NCBI RefSeq assembly: GCF_916700565.1
Contig: NZ_CAKAKO010000004.1
Span: 682,001 to 746,000 of the forward strand
DNA length: 64,000 nucleotides
Direction of reading: 5' to 3'
Source of the DNA: Xenophilus sp. Marseille-Q4582
Lineage (GTDB): Bacteria; Pseudomonadota; Gammaproteobacteria; Burkholderiales; Burkholderiaceae_C
Every line of letters begins with the position of its first letter. Position 1 is the stretch's first letter. Positions 25,464-34,084 of this stretch are shown here, piece after piece. The translations under genes were made by a program, and so were the position numbers. The notes under the pieces are model-generated. The model was not told the origin of the DNA, made no database searches, and saw only the letters and a program-made list of their open reading frames with translations.

Positions 25464-26015
25464 ATGAGCTTCTCGGCCCTTTCGCTGCCCCGCATGGGCG
25501 CTTCCCTGGCGCTGTGCGCCGCTGCCCTGGCCGTGCAGGGCGGCGCGCTGGCCCAGCCGACCGCCCCGGCACCCGCCGCCAGTGCTGCGCTGCGCACCGA
25601 GCGCGCGATGAGCCTGCCGCTGGCGAACCAGATCGCCGCCGCCACCGTGGCCGCCTGCGCCGCCAACGGCTATGCCGTGACCGCCACCGTGGTGGACCGC
25701 GCCGGCACCGTGCGTGCCGTGCAGCGCGCCGACAACGCCGGCCCGCACACGGTGGGCGCCGCCGAGCGCAAGGCATTCACTTCCGCCTCGGCCAAGGCCC
25801 CCACGCAGGCCATGATGGAGAACGCCCAGAAGAACCCGGGCGCCGCCAACCTCGTGCACATCCCCGGCTTCCTGCTGCTGGGCGGCGGCGTGCCGGTCAA
25901 GGTGGGCAACGACGTGATCGGCGCCGTGGGCGTGGGCGGTGCGCCCGGCGGCCACCTGGACGAGCAATGCGCCAACGCCGGCCTGGAAGCGGTCAAGGCG
26001 CAACTGGGCGCCTGA
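25464..26015 (+). CDS. Secreted GlcG/HbpS-family heme-binding-like protein
   Basis: A 183-residue exported protein. A signal peptide (about residues 1-30, ending GGALAQ) precedes a GlcG/HbpS domain: NGYAVTATVVDRAGTVRAVQRADNAGPHTVGAAERKAF and IPGFLLLGGGVPVK. Relatives bind heme or small ligands, and some neighbour oxidoreductase or two-component genes. The Shine-Dalgarno GGAG lies 6 bp before the ATG. It is first in a rightward pair with the ankyrin gene, behind the 30-bp palindrome. The ligand is not determined by the sequence. Confidence 0.85.
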   Translation: MSFSALSLPRMGASLALCAAALAVQGGALAQPTAPAPAASAALRTERAMSLPLANQIAAATVAACAANGYAVTATVVDRAGTVRAVQRADNAGPHTVGAAERKAFTSASAKAPTQAMMENAQKNPGAANLVHIPGFLLLGGGVPVKVGNDVIGAVGVGGAPGGHLDEQCANAGLEAVKAQLGA

Positions 26016-26040
26016 GCCGCCGGCCGCTGACGGGGTTCGC

Positions 26041-26775
26041 ATGACTGGCATCCACGCAGACAGCGCCGGACCGTCGGCCCTGCGGCGGCGCGTGCTGGCC
26101 GGCTGGGCCGCCGTGGGCCTGGTCGGCCTCGTGGGCGCTGCCCCGGCATTCGCACAGGTGCCGCCGTCGGCGGCCGAGGCGGCGGCGTACACCGGGCTGT
26201 TCCAGGCCGCGCAGCGGGGCGACCTGGCTGCCCTGCAGGGCGCGCTGCGGCAGGGCGCGCCCGTCGACGCACGCGACGCGCGCGGCCGCACGCCGCTGCA
26301 TGTGGCCACGCACGCCCGCCAGGGCGAGGCCATCCGCGCGCTGGTGGCGGCCGGTGCCCGGCTCGACGCGCTGGATGCCGACCGCTACGACGCCGTGACC
26401 ATCGCCGCGGTGGCCGACGACCTGCCCACGCTGTCGCTGCTGCTGGACCTGGGCGCGTCGGCGCGCCTGACCACCAGCCGCTACGACGGCACGGCGCTGA
26501 TCGCCGCCGCGCACCTGGGGCATGACACCGTGGTGCAGCGGCTGATCCGCGCCGGCGCCCCGTTGGACCATGTGAACAACCTGCACTGGACGGCCGCCAT
26601 CGAGGCCGTGGTGCTGGGCGACGGCGGCCCGCGCCACCAGCGCACGCTGGCGGCGCTGATCGCCGCCGGCGCCGACCTGCGCCTGGCCGACCGCCAGGGC
26701 CGCACGCCGCTGGACCTGGCGCGTGCGCGCGGCTACCGCGAGATGGTGCGCCTGCTCGAGGCCGCGCCGCGCTGA
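26041..26775 (+). CDS. Exported ankyrin-repeat protein
   Basis: A 244-residue protein with a signal peptide (about 1-38; AAPAFAQ) and about five ankyrin repeats, including GRTPLHVATHARQGEAIRALVAAGARLDA, a central region with weaker repeats, and GRTPLDLARARGYREMVRLLE at the C-terminus. It should be periplasmic and mediate protein contacts. It starts 25 bp after the GlcG/HbpS-like gene and is likely cotranscribed. Bacterial ankyrin proteins beside catalase or heme genes are known to stabilise partners; whether this one does so is inference. Confidence 0.85.
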   Translation: MTGIHADSAGPSALRRRVLAGWAAVGLVGLVGAAPAFAQVPPSAAEAAAYTGLFQAAQRGDLAALQGALRQGAPVDARDARGRTPLHVATHARQGEAIRALVAAGARLDALDADRYDAVTIAAVADDLPTLSLLLDLGASARLTTSRYDGTALIAAAHLGHDTVVQRLIRAGAPLDHVNNLHWTAAIEAVVLGDGGPRHQRTLAALIAAGADLRLADRQGRTPLDLARARGYREMVRLLEAAPR

Positions 26776-26861
26776 TGCCGTGATGCCGTGCAGCGGTGCT
26801 CCGCACGCCCGCGATCAGGCTTTCGCGAGGTGCGCGCGCCGCGCGCGGGGCCGGCGGTCCA

Positions 26862-27962
26862 TCACCTGAGGCCGCGCCACCACAGCCGGTTCTCGCGCGG
26901 CTGGCCGATGGTCATCACCTCGCCGATCACCGGCGTGGCCAGCTCGACCTTCTTCTGCGCGCTCAGCGCGGCAATGCGCTCCAGCGGGTCCTGCCAGGTG
27001 TGGAAGGCCAGGTCGAAGGTGCTGTTGTGCACGCTGTAGAGCACGCGTGCGCGCAGGTCCTGCACGGCCTGCACGCTCTCCTCGGGTGCCATGTGCACCG
27101 AGGGCCAGTAGTCGTCGTAGGCGCCGTTCTCGATCAGGGCGATGTCGAAGCCGCCGAAGCGCTCGCCGATCTGCGCGAAGCCCGGGAAGTAGCCCGAGTC
27201 GCCGCTGTAGAAGATGCGCTGGCCGCCGCTCTCGATCACCCACGAGGCCCACAGCGTGCGGTCGCGGTCCCACAGCGTGCGGCCCGAGAAGTGCTGCGAG
27301 GGCGTGGCCGTGAGCTTCACGCCCGACTGCTCGGCGCCCTGCCACCAGTCGAGCTCCTGGATGCGCGCGGGCGCCACGTCCATGCCCTGCAGGCGCGCCC
27401 CCACGCCCAGCGGCACGAAATAGCGCTGCACGCGCTCGCGCAGGTATTCGATGGTGGGCACGTCCAGGTGGTCGTAGTGGTCGTGCGAAAGGATCAGGCC
27501 CTCGATGGGCGGCAGGTCTTCGAGCCTGAGCGGCGGCGCGTGGAAGCGCCTGGGGCCGATGAAGCTGAAGGGCGAGGCGCGCTCGCCGAACACCGGGTCG
27601 ATGAGCCAGAACTTGCCACGCAGCTTGAGCAAATGCGAGGAGTGGCCCAGGCGCACGAGGTGGTTGGCGTCATGGGGCAGCGCGTCCAGCTGCGCGCGCG
27701 TGAGCGGCTGCACGGGAATCGGGTCCACGGGCACCGTGCCCTGCTTGGACTGCAGGAAAAAGCGCGCCCAGATGCGCAGCGCGCCCTGCGAGGCGCGAGC
27801 GCCCGGATTGGGCGGGTTGTGGTAGTTGCCGTCGCTGCCCAGCTGCGGCGAGGGCGCGGCCCTGGCCGCAGGTTGGGCCGTGGCGCAACCGGCCAGGTTC
27901 AGGCCCAGCAACAGGCACAGGGCGGCGCCGCAGGCGCGCAGGCGGGAGGGAAGGGGCGGCAT
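26862..27962 (-). CDS. Metallo-beta-lactamase-fold lipoprotein (NAPE-PLD/RomA-like)
   Basis: A 366-residue protein with a lipoprotein signal (LNLAGC lipobox near residue 26) and a metallo-beta-lactamase domain. Metal ligands are visible in LSHDHYDHLD (HxHxDH), IFYSGDSGYF and a later histidine. The QLGSDGNYHNPPNP and GHSSHLLKLRG blocks resemble the UlaG/RomA/NAPE-phospholipase D group. It is probably anchored at the outer or inner membrane facing the periplasm. It stands alone, 85 bp from the convergent ankyrin gene. The substrate is unknown; a lipid phosphodiester is one possibility. Confidence 0.85.
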   Translation of the reverse strand: MPPLPSRLRACGAALCLLLGLNLAGCATAQPAARAAPSPQLGSDGNYHNPPNPGARASQGALRIWARFFLQSKQGTVPVDPIPVQPLTRAQLDALPHDANHLVRLGHSSHLLKLRGKFWLIDPVFGERASPFSFIGPRRFHAPPLRLEDLPPIEGLILSHDHYDHLDVPTIEYLRERVQRYFVPLGVGARLQGMDVAPARIQELDWWQGAEQSGVKLTATPSQHFSGRTLWDRDRTLWASWVIESGGQRIFYSGDSGYFPGFAQIGERFGGFDIALIENGAYDDYWPSVHMAPEESVQAVQDLRARVLYSVHNSTFDLAFHTWQDPLERIAALSAQKKVELATPVIGEVMTIGQPRENRLWWRGLR

Positions 27963-28134
27963 GAGGAAGGCGCTGGAACGAGGGTGCGCCGAGCTTAGTT
28001 GCTTTGCGCCAGCGCATGGGTTTCAGCGCAGTGATGCCGGCTCGCGCACGACGACGAGGCGCGCTGCACCGCCTTCGCGCAAATAAAGGAGATGGGAATG
28101 CCCTGAGATCAGGGGAATCCCTGATGTGGTGCGC

Positions 28135-28148
28135 TGAAACCGGTTTCA
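28135..28148. promoter_or_regulatory. PtxS operator, perfect palindrome TGAAACCGGTTTCA
   Basis: A perfect 14-bp palindrome directly before a TACAAT -10 box (28149-28154), 52 bp ahead of the first ABC-transporter gene. In Pseudomonas the 2-ketogluconate repressor PtxS is reported to bind this same 14-mer. The last gene of this operon encodes a PtxS-like LacI regulator. A site abutting the -10 box would block RNA polymerase. Confidence 0.88.
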
Positions 28149-28199
28149 TACAATGATCCCATTGCACGCCCATGACAGCGCCTCGCGCTTCTTCGCTCC

Positions 28200-28871
28200 G
28201 TGAATTACCAATTCCAGTTCGACGCGGTCTTCGCGGCCTGGCCCCTCTTGCTCAAGGGGACCTGGATCACCATCCAGCTGTCGCTCACGGCGACGCTGCT
28301 GGGGCTGCTCGTGGCCGTGCTGTGCGCCTGGGGCAAGACCTCGGGCCCGGCCGTGCTGCGCTTCGTGATCAATGCCTACATCGAACTGATCCGCAACACG
28401 CCGTTCCTGGTCCAGCTCTTTTTCTTCTTCTTCGCGCTGCCGGCCGTCGGCCTGCGCTGGTCGCCCTACACGGCCGCGCTGGTGGCCATGGTGGTCAACC
28501 TGGGCGCCTATGCGACCGAGATCATCCGCGCCGGCATCGAGTCCATCCCCAAGGGCCAGATCGAGGCCGGCCGCGCGCTGAACCTCAAGGGCTGGGAGAT
28601 CTTCCGCTTCATCATCATCAAGCCCGCGCTGAAGGCCATCTACCCGGCGCTGACCAGCCAGTTCATCCTGCTGATGCTGAGTTCGGCCGTGGTGTCGGTG
28701 ATCTCGGCCGACGACCTGACCTCGGTGGCGGCCAACCTGCAATCGCAGACCTTCCGCAGCTTCGAGATCTACATCGTGGTCACGGCCATCTACCTGGCGC
28801 TGGCGCTGGCGTTCTCGGCCCTGTTCAAGCTGATGTACCGCCAGTTCCTGCACTACCCCGACAAGCGATAA
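28200..28871 (+). CDS. Polar-amino-acid-type ABC transporter permease 1
   Basis: A 223-residue inner-membrane permease of the HisM/GlnP class, starting at GTG. Several hydrophobic segments surround the PAAT motif IELIRNTPFLVQLFFFFFALP and the EAA loop (EIIRAGIESIPKGQIEAGRALNLKG) that contacts the ATPase. It is the first gene of the putative 2-ketogluconate operon and follows the PtxS operator. It pairs with the next gene to form the heterodimeric channel. The family normally moves amino acids; the context points to a sugar acid instead. Confidence 0.9.
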   Translation: MNYQFQFDAVFAAWPLLLKGTWITIQLSLTATLLGLLVAVLCAWGKTSGPAVLRFVINAYIELIRNTPFLVQLFFFFFALPAVGLRWSPYTAALVAMVVNLGAYATEIIRAGIESIPKGQIEAGRALNLKGWEIFRFIIIKPALKAIYPALTSQFILLMLSSAVVSVISADDLTSVAANLQSQTFRSFEIYIVVTAIYLALALAFSALFKLMYRQFLHYPDKR

Positions 28872-28887
28872 GGGCCCGGAGACCGAC

Positions 28888-29541
28888 ATGCGTACCTTCG
28901 GCTTTTCCGAATTCCTCTTCATCCTCGAAGCCGCCCAGTGGACGCTGGCGCTGTCGGCCATAGCCTTCGTGGGTGGGGCCCTGCTGGGCCTGGTCATCGC
29001 GCTGGCGCGCACCAGCGACAACCGCGCGGCGCAGTGGCTGTCGGCGGGCTTCATCCAGGTCTTCCAGGGCACGCCGCTGCTGCTGCAGCTGTTCCTGATC
29101 TTCTTCGGCGCGCCCGTGCTGGGCCTGGACATCAACCCCTGGCTCGCCGCCGGCATCGCGCTCATCCTCAACAGCGCCGCCTTCCTGGGCGAGATCTGGC
29201 GCGGGTGCATCCAGGCCATTCCGGGCGGGCAGCGCGAAGCGGCGCTGGCGCTGAACCTGTCGTATGTGGACCGCATGCGCGACGTGATCCTGCCGCAGGC
29301 CTTCAAGATCGCACTGCCGCCCACGGTGGGCTACGTGGTGCAGATCATCAAGGGCACCTCGCTGGCCGCCATCATCGGCTTCACCGAGATCACGCGCGCC
29401 GGCCAGATCATCAACAACGCCACCTTCCAGCCGCTGCACGTGTTCACCACCGTGGCCGCGATCTACTTCGTGATCTGCTGGCCGCTGTCGCTGCTGGCCG
29501 CGCGCATGGAGCGCAGGCGCGCCCGGGCCCTCGCGCGCTGA
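28888..29541 (+). CDS. Polar-amino-acid-type ABC transporter permease 2
   Basis: A 217-residue permease homologous to the preceding one, with FIQVFQGTPLLLQLFLIFFG and an EAA loop (EIWRGCIQAIPGGQREAALALNLSY). It starts 16 bp after permease 1, preceded by a GGAG ribosome site. Together the two form the transmembrane part of one importer. Confidence 0.9.
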   Translation: MRTFGFSEFLFILEAAQWTLALSAIAFVGGALLGLVIALARTSDNRAAQWLSAGFIQVFQGTPLLLQLFLIFFGAPVLGLDINPWLAAGIALILNSAAFLGEIWRGCIQAIPGGQREAALALNLSYVDRMRDVILPQAFKIALPPTVGYVVQIIKGTSLAAIIGFTEITRAGQIINNATFQPLHVFTTVAAIYFVICWPLSLLAARMERRRARALAR

Positions 29542-29610
29542 GCCGCCTTCGCAGTCCGTCCGTCCGCTGCCTTTTTTCGTGTCCGTTCCCTCAATCAAGG
29601 AGACCCCGAG

Positions 29611-30396
29611 ATGAACCCCACCCGCCGCACCGCCATCGCCCTCGGCCTGGGCGCCGCACTGAGCACCCTGGCCCCCTTCGCCTTTGCGCAAAGCGTGGCG
29701 GACATCAAGAAGAAGGGCGAACTGACCATCGGCATGCTGGTGGACTTCCCGCCCTACGGCACCACCGACGCGAGGAACCAGCCCGACGGCTATGACGCCG
29801 ACGTGGCCAAGCTGCTGGCCAAGGAACTGGGCGTGAAGGCGAACATCGTGCCCGTCACCGGCCCCAACCGCATTCCCTTCCTGCTGACCAACAAGGTCGA
29901 CGTGCTGGTGGCATCGCTGGCCGTCACGCCCGAGCGCGCCAAGCAGGTGGACTTCTCCAAGCCCTATGCGGCCGCCACCATCGTGCTGTACGGCAAGAAG
30001 AGCGCCAACATCAAGAGCGCGGCCGACCTGAAGGGCGTGCGCGTGGGCGTGGCCCGTGCCAGCACGCAGGACGTGGCGGTGACCAAGGCCGCGCCGGAAG
30101 GCACCGAGATCCGCCGCTTCGACGACGACGCCTCGGCCATGCAGGCGCTGATGTCGGGCCAGGTCGATGCGATCGGCTGCTCGGTCACGGTGGCGGCGCA
30201 GATCGCCAAGCGCGTGCCGGCCGACACCTTCGAGAACAAGTTCAACCTGCTGCAGCAGGGCATGGGCATCGCGCTGCGCCCGGGCCAGCAGGAGCTGCTC
30301 GCGGCCGTGAATGCCTTCATCGACAAGAACACCGCCAATGGCGAGCTGAACAAGCTCTACCAGAAGTGGCTGGGCACGGATTTCCCGAAATTCTGA
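29611..30396 (+). CDS. Periplasmic solute-binding protein of the ABC importer
   Basis: A 261-residue type-II binding protein of the amino-acid cluster with a Sec/Tat-like signal (residues 1-26, preceded by TRR, ending AFA). R109 in VTPER matches the arginine that holds the ligand carboxylate in HisJ/GlnH-type proteins. The position of the aspartate that normally binds the alpha-amino group (as in the Q-D-E-V or H-D-T-P contexts) is S191 here (DAIGCSVTVA). A keto acid has no amino group, so this fits a 2-ketogluconate ligand. The alignment was made by eye. Confidence 0.88.
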   Translation: MNPTRRTAIALGLGAALSTLAPFAFAQSVADIKKKGELTIGMLVDFPPYGTTDARNQPDGYDADVAKLLAKELGVKANIVPVTGPNRIPFLLTNKVDVLVASLAVTPERAKQVDFSKPYAAATIVLYGKKSANIKSAADLKGVRVGVARASTQDVAVTKAAPEGTEIRRFDDDASAMQALMSGQVDAIGCSVTVAAQIAKRVPADTFENKFNLLQQGMGIALRPGQQELLAAVNAFIDKNTANGELNKLYQKWLGTDFPKF

Positions 30397-30534
30397 GGCA
30401 ACCCCCAGGCCGCTTCGCGGCTCCCCCTTCTGCTGCGCGAAGGGGGCGCACCCAGAGGACTGGCAGAGCCAGATCCTCGGGTGCCCTGAGTTTGATGAGA
30501 ACCCGCGCTTCTTCCGTTTTTCAGCCCCACCGCC
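30397..30534 (+). repeat. Intergenic hairpin, Burkholderiales-type repeat
   Basis: The gap between the binding-protein and ATPase genes holds the stem CCCCCTTC-N8-GAAGGGGG at 30423-30446, next to GGCCGCTTCGCGGC. Such CCCAGGCCGCTTCGCGG-type sequences recur between genes in Comamonadaceae. It may act as a partial terminator or mRNA stabiliser that raises binding protein over ATPase. Confidence 0.6.
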
Positions 30535-31299
30535 ATGACGCCAGCCTCCAACAGCTCCACCGATCCGATCATCCGCATGCAAGGGGTGAACAAGTGGTAC
30601 GGCGAATTCCAGGTGCTCACCGACATCGACCTGTCGGTGCGCCCCGGTGAGCGCATCGTGATCTGCGGGCCTTCGGGCTCGGGCAAGTCCACGCTGATCC
30701 GCTGCATCAACCGGCTGGAGACGGTGCAGAAGGGCCAGATCGTCGTCGACGGCATCGAGCTCACGGCCGGTGGCAGGAACGTGGACGCCGTGCGCGCCGA
30801 GGTGGGCATGGTGTTCCAGCAGTTCAACCTGTTCCCGCACCTCACGATCCTGCAGAACTGCACGCTGGCGCCGATGCGCTCGCGCGGCATGAGCCGTGCG
30901 GAAGCGGAAGCGGTGGCGATGAAGTACCTCGCGCGGGTGCGCATTCCCGAGCAGGCGAACAAATACCCGAGCCAGCTTTCGGGTGGGCAGCAGCAGCGCG
31001 TGGCCATTGCGCGTGCACTGTGCATGGCGCCGCGCATTATGCTGTTCGACGAGCCCACGTCCGCGCTCGACCCGGAGATGGTCAAGGAAGTGCTCGACAC
31101 CATGATCGGCCTGGCCGAAGACGGCATGACCATGCTGTGCGTGACGCACGAGATGGGCTTTGCCCGCAGCGTGGCCGACCGCGTGATCTTCATGGCCGAG
31201 GGCCGCATCATCGAGCAGGGCCCGCCCGCCGAATTCTTCGGGAACCCGCGGCACGAGAAGACGCGCCAGTTCCTGGGCCAGATCCTGTCGCAACACTGA
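30535..31299 (+). CDS. ABC transporter ATP-binding protein, amino-acid family
   Basis: A 254-residue ATPase with Walker [10 protein letters not shown] (near residue 45), Q-loop FQQFNLFPH, signature LSGGQQQR, Walker [15 protein letters not shown] and an H-loop (THEMGFAR). It is of the GlnQ/HisP type and pairs with the two PAAT permeases upstream. Its stop and the kguE start share one base (TGATG), which puts transporter and catabolic genes in a single transcript. Confidence 0.94.
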   Translation: MTPASNSSTDPIIRMQGVNKWYGEFQVLTDIDLSVRPGERIVICGPSGSGKSTLIRCINRLETVQKGQIVVDGIELTAGGRNVDAVRAEVGMVFQQFNLFPHLTILQNCTLAPMRSRGMSRAEAEAVAMKYLARVRIPEQANKYPSQLSGGQQQRVAIARALCMAPRIMLFDEPTSALDPEMVKEVLDTMIGLAEDGMTMLCVTHEMGFARSVADRVIFMAEGRIIEQGPPAEFFGNPRHEKTRQFLGQILSQH

Positions 31300-32069
31300 T
31301 GTTCCGCACGCTCATCTCCCTGTCGTCCTTTGGTGCGGCGGAACTGTTGCGCCACGGCCAGGCCTGGTGCACCGCGCTGGCGCTGGAGGCTGGCGCCGAC
31401 AGCGTGGAAGTGCGCGGCGAACTGCTGCGCAACGCCGCGCGCGAGCTGCCCGAACTGCGCGGCCGCGCCGCCGTCTATTCGAGCCCCGACGGTCTCTGGC
31501 GCGCAGACGGCACGCTGGACGCCGAGGCCCTCGCGCTGGGCCTGTCGCGCGCCGCCGCGCTGGAGGCGCCGCGCCTGAAGATGGCGATCGGCGGCTTCGA
31601 CGCGCGCCGCTCTCGTGCCTCGCTGGCCGAGCTGCGTGCGCGCCTGGCTGCGCAGCCGGTCGAGCTGCTGATCGAGAACGACCAGACCGTGAGCGCCGGC
31701 ACGCTGGCAGCCGTGCAGCGCTTCCTGGCCGCGCAGGCCGAGGCCGGGCTCGACCTGGGCCTGACCTTCGACATGGGCAACTGGCACTGGCTGGGCGAAT
31801 GCCCGCTGCAGGCGGCCCGTGCGCTGGCGCCGCAGGTGCGCTACGTGCATTGCAAGGGCGTGCACCGCCGTCCCGACAAATGGGTGGCCGTGCCGCTGGC
31901 GCAATCGAGCGCCCCCTGGCGCGCCGTGCTGCGCGAGCTGCCGGCCGACGTGCCGCACGCCCTCGAATACCCGCTGGTGGGCGACGACCTGCTGGCCGTG
32001 ACACGCGCCGAGCTGACGCAGCTGCGCGCCCTGCATGCCGAACGGAGCCTTGCGCATGACCTCGCCTGA
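31299..32069 (+). CDS. kguE: KguE-like sugar phosphate isomerase/epimerase
   Basis: A 256-residue TIM-barrel protein of the xylose-isomerase-like family. Candidate metal and substrate ligands lie in LLIENDQT, TFDMGNWHW, YVHCKGV and ALEYPLVGDD. In Pseudomonas a protein of this type (kguE) is cotranscribed with kguK, kguT and kguD; its reaction is not firmly established. It overlaps the ATPase gene by one base and kguK by 14 bp. The identification relies on family plus context. Confidence 0.78.
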   Translation: MFRTLISLSSFGAAELLRHGQAWCTALALEAGADSVEVRGELLRNAARELPELRGRAAVYSSPDGLWRADGTLDAEALALGLSRAAALEAPRLKMAIGGFDARRSRASLAELRARLAAQPVELLIENDQTVSAGTLAAVQRFLAAQAEAGLDLGLTFDMGNWHWLGECPLQAARALAPQVRYVHCKGVHRRPDKWVAVPLAQSSAPWRAVLRELPADVPHALEYPLVGDDLLAVTRAELTQLRALHAERSLAHDLA

Positions 32070-33015
32070 GCCCACCTTCTTCGACGTCGCCACCTTCGGC
32101 GAGGCCATGCTGCTGCTGGTGGCCGACGAGCCGGGGCCGCTCGAACACGCCACGCTGTTCCACAAGCGCACGGCGGGTGCCGAGACCAACGTCGCCATCG
32201 GCCTCGCGCGGCTGGGCCTGAAGGTGGGCTGGGCCAGCCGCCTGGGCACCGATTCGATGGGCCGCGCGCTGCTGGCGGCCATGCAGGGCGAGGGCATCGA
32301 CTGCTCGCACGTGGTGTGCGATGCGTCGCAGAAGACCGGCTTCCAGTTCAAGGGCCGCGTCACCGACGGCAGCGATCCGCCGGTCGAATACCACCGCAAG
32401 GGCTCGGCCGCGAGCCAGATGCGGCCCGGGGACATCGACGAGGCCTGGCTGCGCTCGGCGCGCCACCTGCATGCCACGGGCGTGTTCGCCGCCGTGTCCG
32501 ACAGCACGCTGGCCACGTCCATCCGCACGCTGGAGATTGCGCGCGCCGCGGGCCGCACCATCTCCTTCGACACCAACCTGCGGCCCCAGCTCTGGGGCAG
32601 CGCGCAGCGCATGCGCGAATGCATCAACGATCTGGCGGCGCGCGCGGACTGGGTGCTGCCGGGCATCGAGGAGGGCCGCCTGCTCACGGGCGAAGACACG
32701 CCCGAGGGCGTGGCCCGCTTCTACCGCGCGCGTGGCGCCAAGCTGGTGGTGGTCAAGCTGGGTCCCGAAGGCGCGTACTACGACAGCGACACCGAAGGCA
32801 CGGGCCACGTCGCGGGCTTTCCGGTGAAGGAAGTCATCGACACCGTGGGCGCGGGCGACGGCTTCGCGGCCGGTGTGATCAGCGCGCTGCTGGAAGGCCG
32901 CAGCGTGGCCGACGCCGTGCGACGCGGCGCCTGGATCGGCGCGCGCGCCGTCCAGGTGCTGGGCGACACCGAGGGCCTGCCCACGCGCGCCGAGCTGGAA
33001 GCGGCCGGGCTCTGA
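32056..33015 (+). CDS. kguK: 2-ketogluconate kinase
   Basis: A 319-residue PfkB-family sugar kinase. The N-terminal GEAMLLLVADEPG and KRTAGAETNVAIGLARLG blocks bind the sugar acid. The C-terminal DTVGAGDGFAAG holds the catalytic aspartate and anion hole. The family includes 2-keto-3-deoxygluconate and 2-ketogluconate kinases; the KguE/KguD/PtxS neighbours favour 2-ketogluconate, giving 2-keto-6-phosphogluconate. The start at 32056 (MTSPEP) is preferred; an earlier ATG at 32035 is possible. Confidence 0.85.
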   Translation: MTSPEPTFFDVATFGEAMLLLVADEPGPLEHATLFHKRTAGAETNVAIGLARLGLKVGWASRLGTDSMGRALLAAMQGEGIDCSHVVCDASQKTGFQFKGRVTDGSDPPVEYHRKGSAASQMRPGDIDEAWLRSARHLHATGVFAAVSDSTLATSIRTLEIARAAGRTISFDTNLRPQLWGSAQRMRECINDLAARADWVLPGIEEGRLLTGEDTPEGVARFYRARGAKLVVVKLGPEGAYYDSDTEGTGHVAGFPVKEVIDTVGAGDGFAAGVISALLEGRSVADAVRRGAWIGARAVQVLGDTEGLPTRAELEAAGL

Positions 33016-33103
33016 GCCGCGGCCCGGTGGCGCGGCACAGGCTTCGCGCCACACGACAGACAATGCGCCAACTCGCGCGACAGCGCCGGACCGAACCCGA
33101 GAC

Positions 33104-34084
33104 ATGACACGCCAGAACATCCTCGTTTTCCGCGAACTCCCGCCCGACCAGCTGGCCCGCCTGCAGGCCGCGCACGCGGTCACGGTGGCCGACCCCAAGA
33201 CCCACCGCGCGGCCTTCGACGCCGCGCTGCCCACGGCCCATGGGCTGATCGGGTCCAGCTTTCCCATCGACAAGGCGGTGCTGGACCGCGCACCCGCGTT
33301 GAAGGTGGTGTCCAGCGTCTCGGTCGGCGTGGACAACTACGCGCTGGCCGAACTGCATCGCCGCGGCATCCTGCTGTGCCACACGCCCGGCGTGCTCGAC
33401 GAGACGGTGGCCGACACCGTCTTCGCACTGCTGATGGCCACGAGCCGCCGCGTGGTGGAGCTGTCCAACCTCGTGCGCGAAGGCCGATGGACGAAGAACA
33501 TCGGCGAGGAGTTCTTCGGCTTCGACGTGCACGGCAAGACGCTGGGCCTGCTGGGCTTCGGGCGCATCGGGCAGGCCATCGCGCGCCGCGCGGCGCTGGG
33601 CTTTGGCATGCCGGTGCGCTACCACACGCGCCGGCCGGTGGATCTGGCCGCGCAGGCGCCCGCGCTGGTGGGCCATGCCGAGCATCGCTCGATGGACACG
33701 CTGCTGGCCGAGTCCGATTTCGTAGTCGCCATGCTGCCGCTGTCGGACAGCACGCGCGGCCTCGCGGATGCCGGCTTCTTCGCGCGCATGAAGCGCGGCG
33801 CCATCTTCATCAATGGCGGGCGCGGCGCGACGGTGGATGAGGCCGCGTTGCTGGCCGCGCTGGACAGCGGCCATCTGCGCGCGGCGGGCCTGGACGTGTT
33901 CGCGAAGGAGCCGCTGCCGGCCGACTCGCCGCTGCGCACGCATCCGCGCGTCACGCCGCTGCCGCACATCGGCTCGGCCACGCACGAGACGCGCTACGCC
34001 ATGAACCGCCTGGCCGTCGACAACCTGCTGGCCGCGCTGGCCGGCCAGCGGCCCGCGGCGGTCTACGACACGGCGGCGTTGTGA
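33104..34084 (+). CDS. kguD: 2-ketogluconate-6-phosphate reductase (D-2-hydroxyacid dehydrogenase family)
   Basis: A 326-residue NAD(P)-dependent dehydrogenase of the GhrB/gluconate-2-dehydrogenase type. The Rossmann motif is GLLGFGRIGQAIARR near residue 147. Catalytic elements are the substrate loop SSVSVGVDNY, NGGRGATVDEAAL, and the histidine in LPHIGSATHETR. In kgu pathways it reduces 2-keto-6-phosphogluconate to 6-phosphogluconate, which enters the Entner-Doudoroff or pentose phosphate routes. It follows kguK by 88 bp and overlaps ptxS by 4 bp (GTGA). Confidence 0.85.
   Translation: MTRQNILVFRELPPDQLARLQAAHAVTVADPKTHRAAFDAALPTAHGLIGSSFPIDKAVLDRAPALKVVSSVSVGVDNYALAELHRRGILLCHTPGVLDETVADTVFALLMATSRRVVELSNLVREGRWTKNIGEEFFGFDVHGKTLGLLGFGRIGQAIARRAALGFGMPVRYHTRRPVDLAAQAPALVGHAEHRSMDTLLAESDFVVAMLPLSDSTRGLADAGFFARMKRGAIFINGGRGATVDEAALLAALDSGHLRAAGLDVFAKEPLPADSPLRTHPRVTPLPHIGSATHETRYAMNRLAVDNLLAALAGQRPAAVYDTAAL

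Noticed and set aside
28200-31299. The ABC importer as an ordinary amino-acid transporter unrelated to the kgu genes
   Set aside because: The one-base overlap with kguE, the PtxS operator ahead of the first ABC gene and the lost amino-group aspartate favour a shared function, though not proved.
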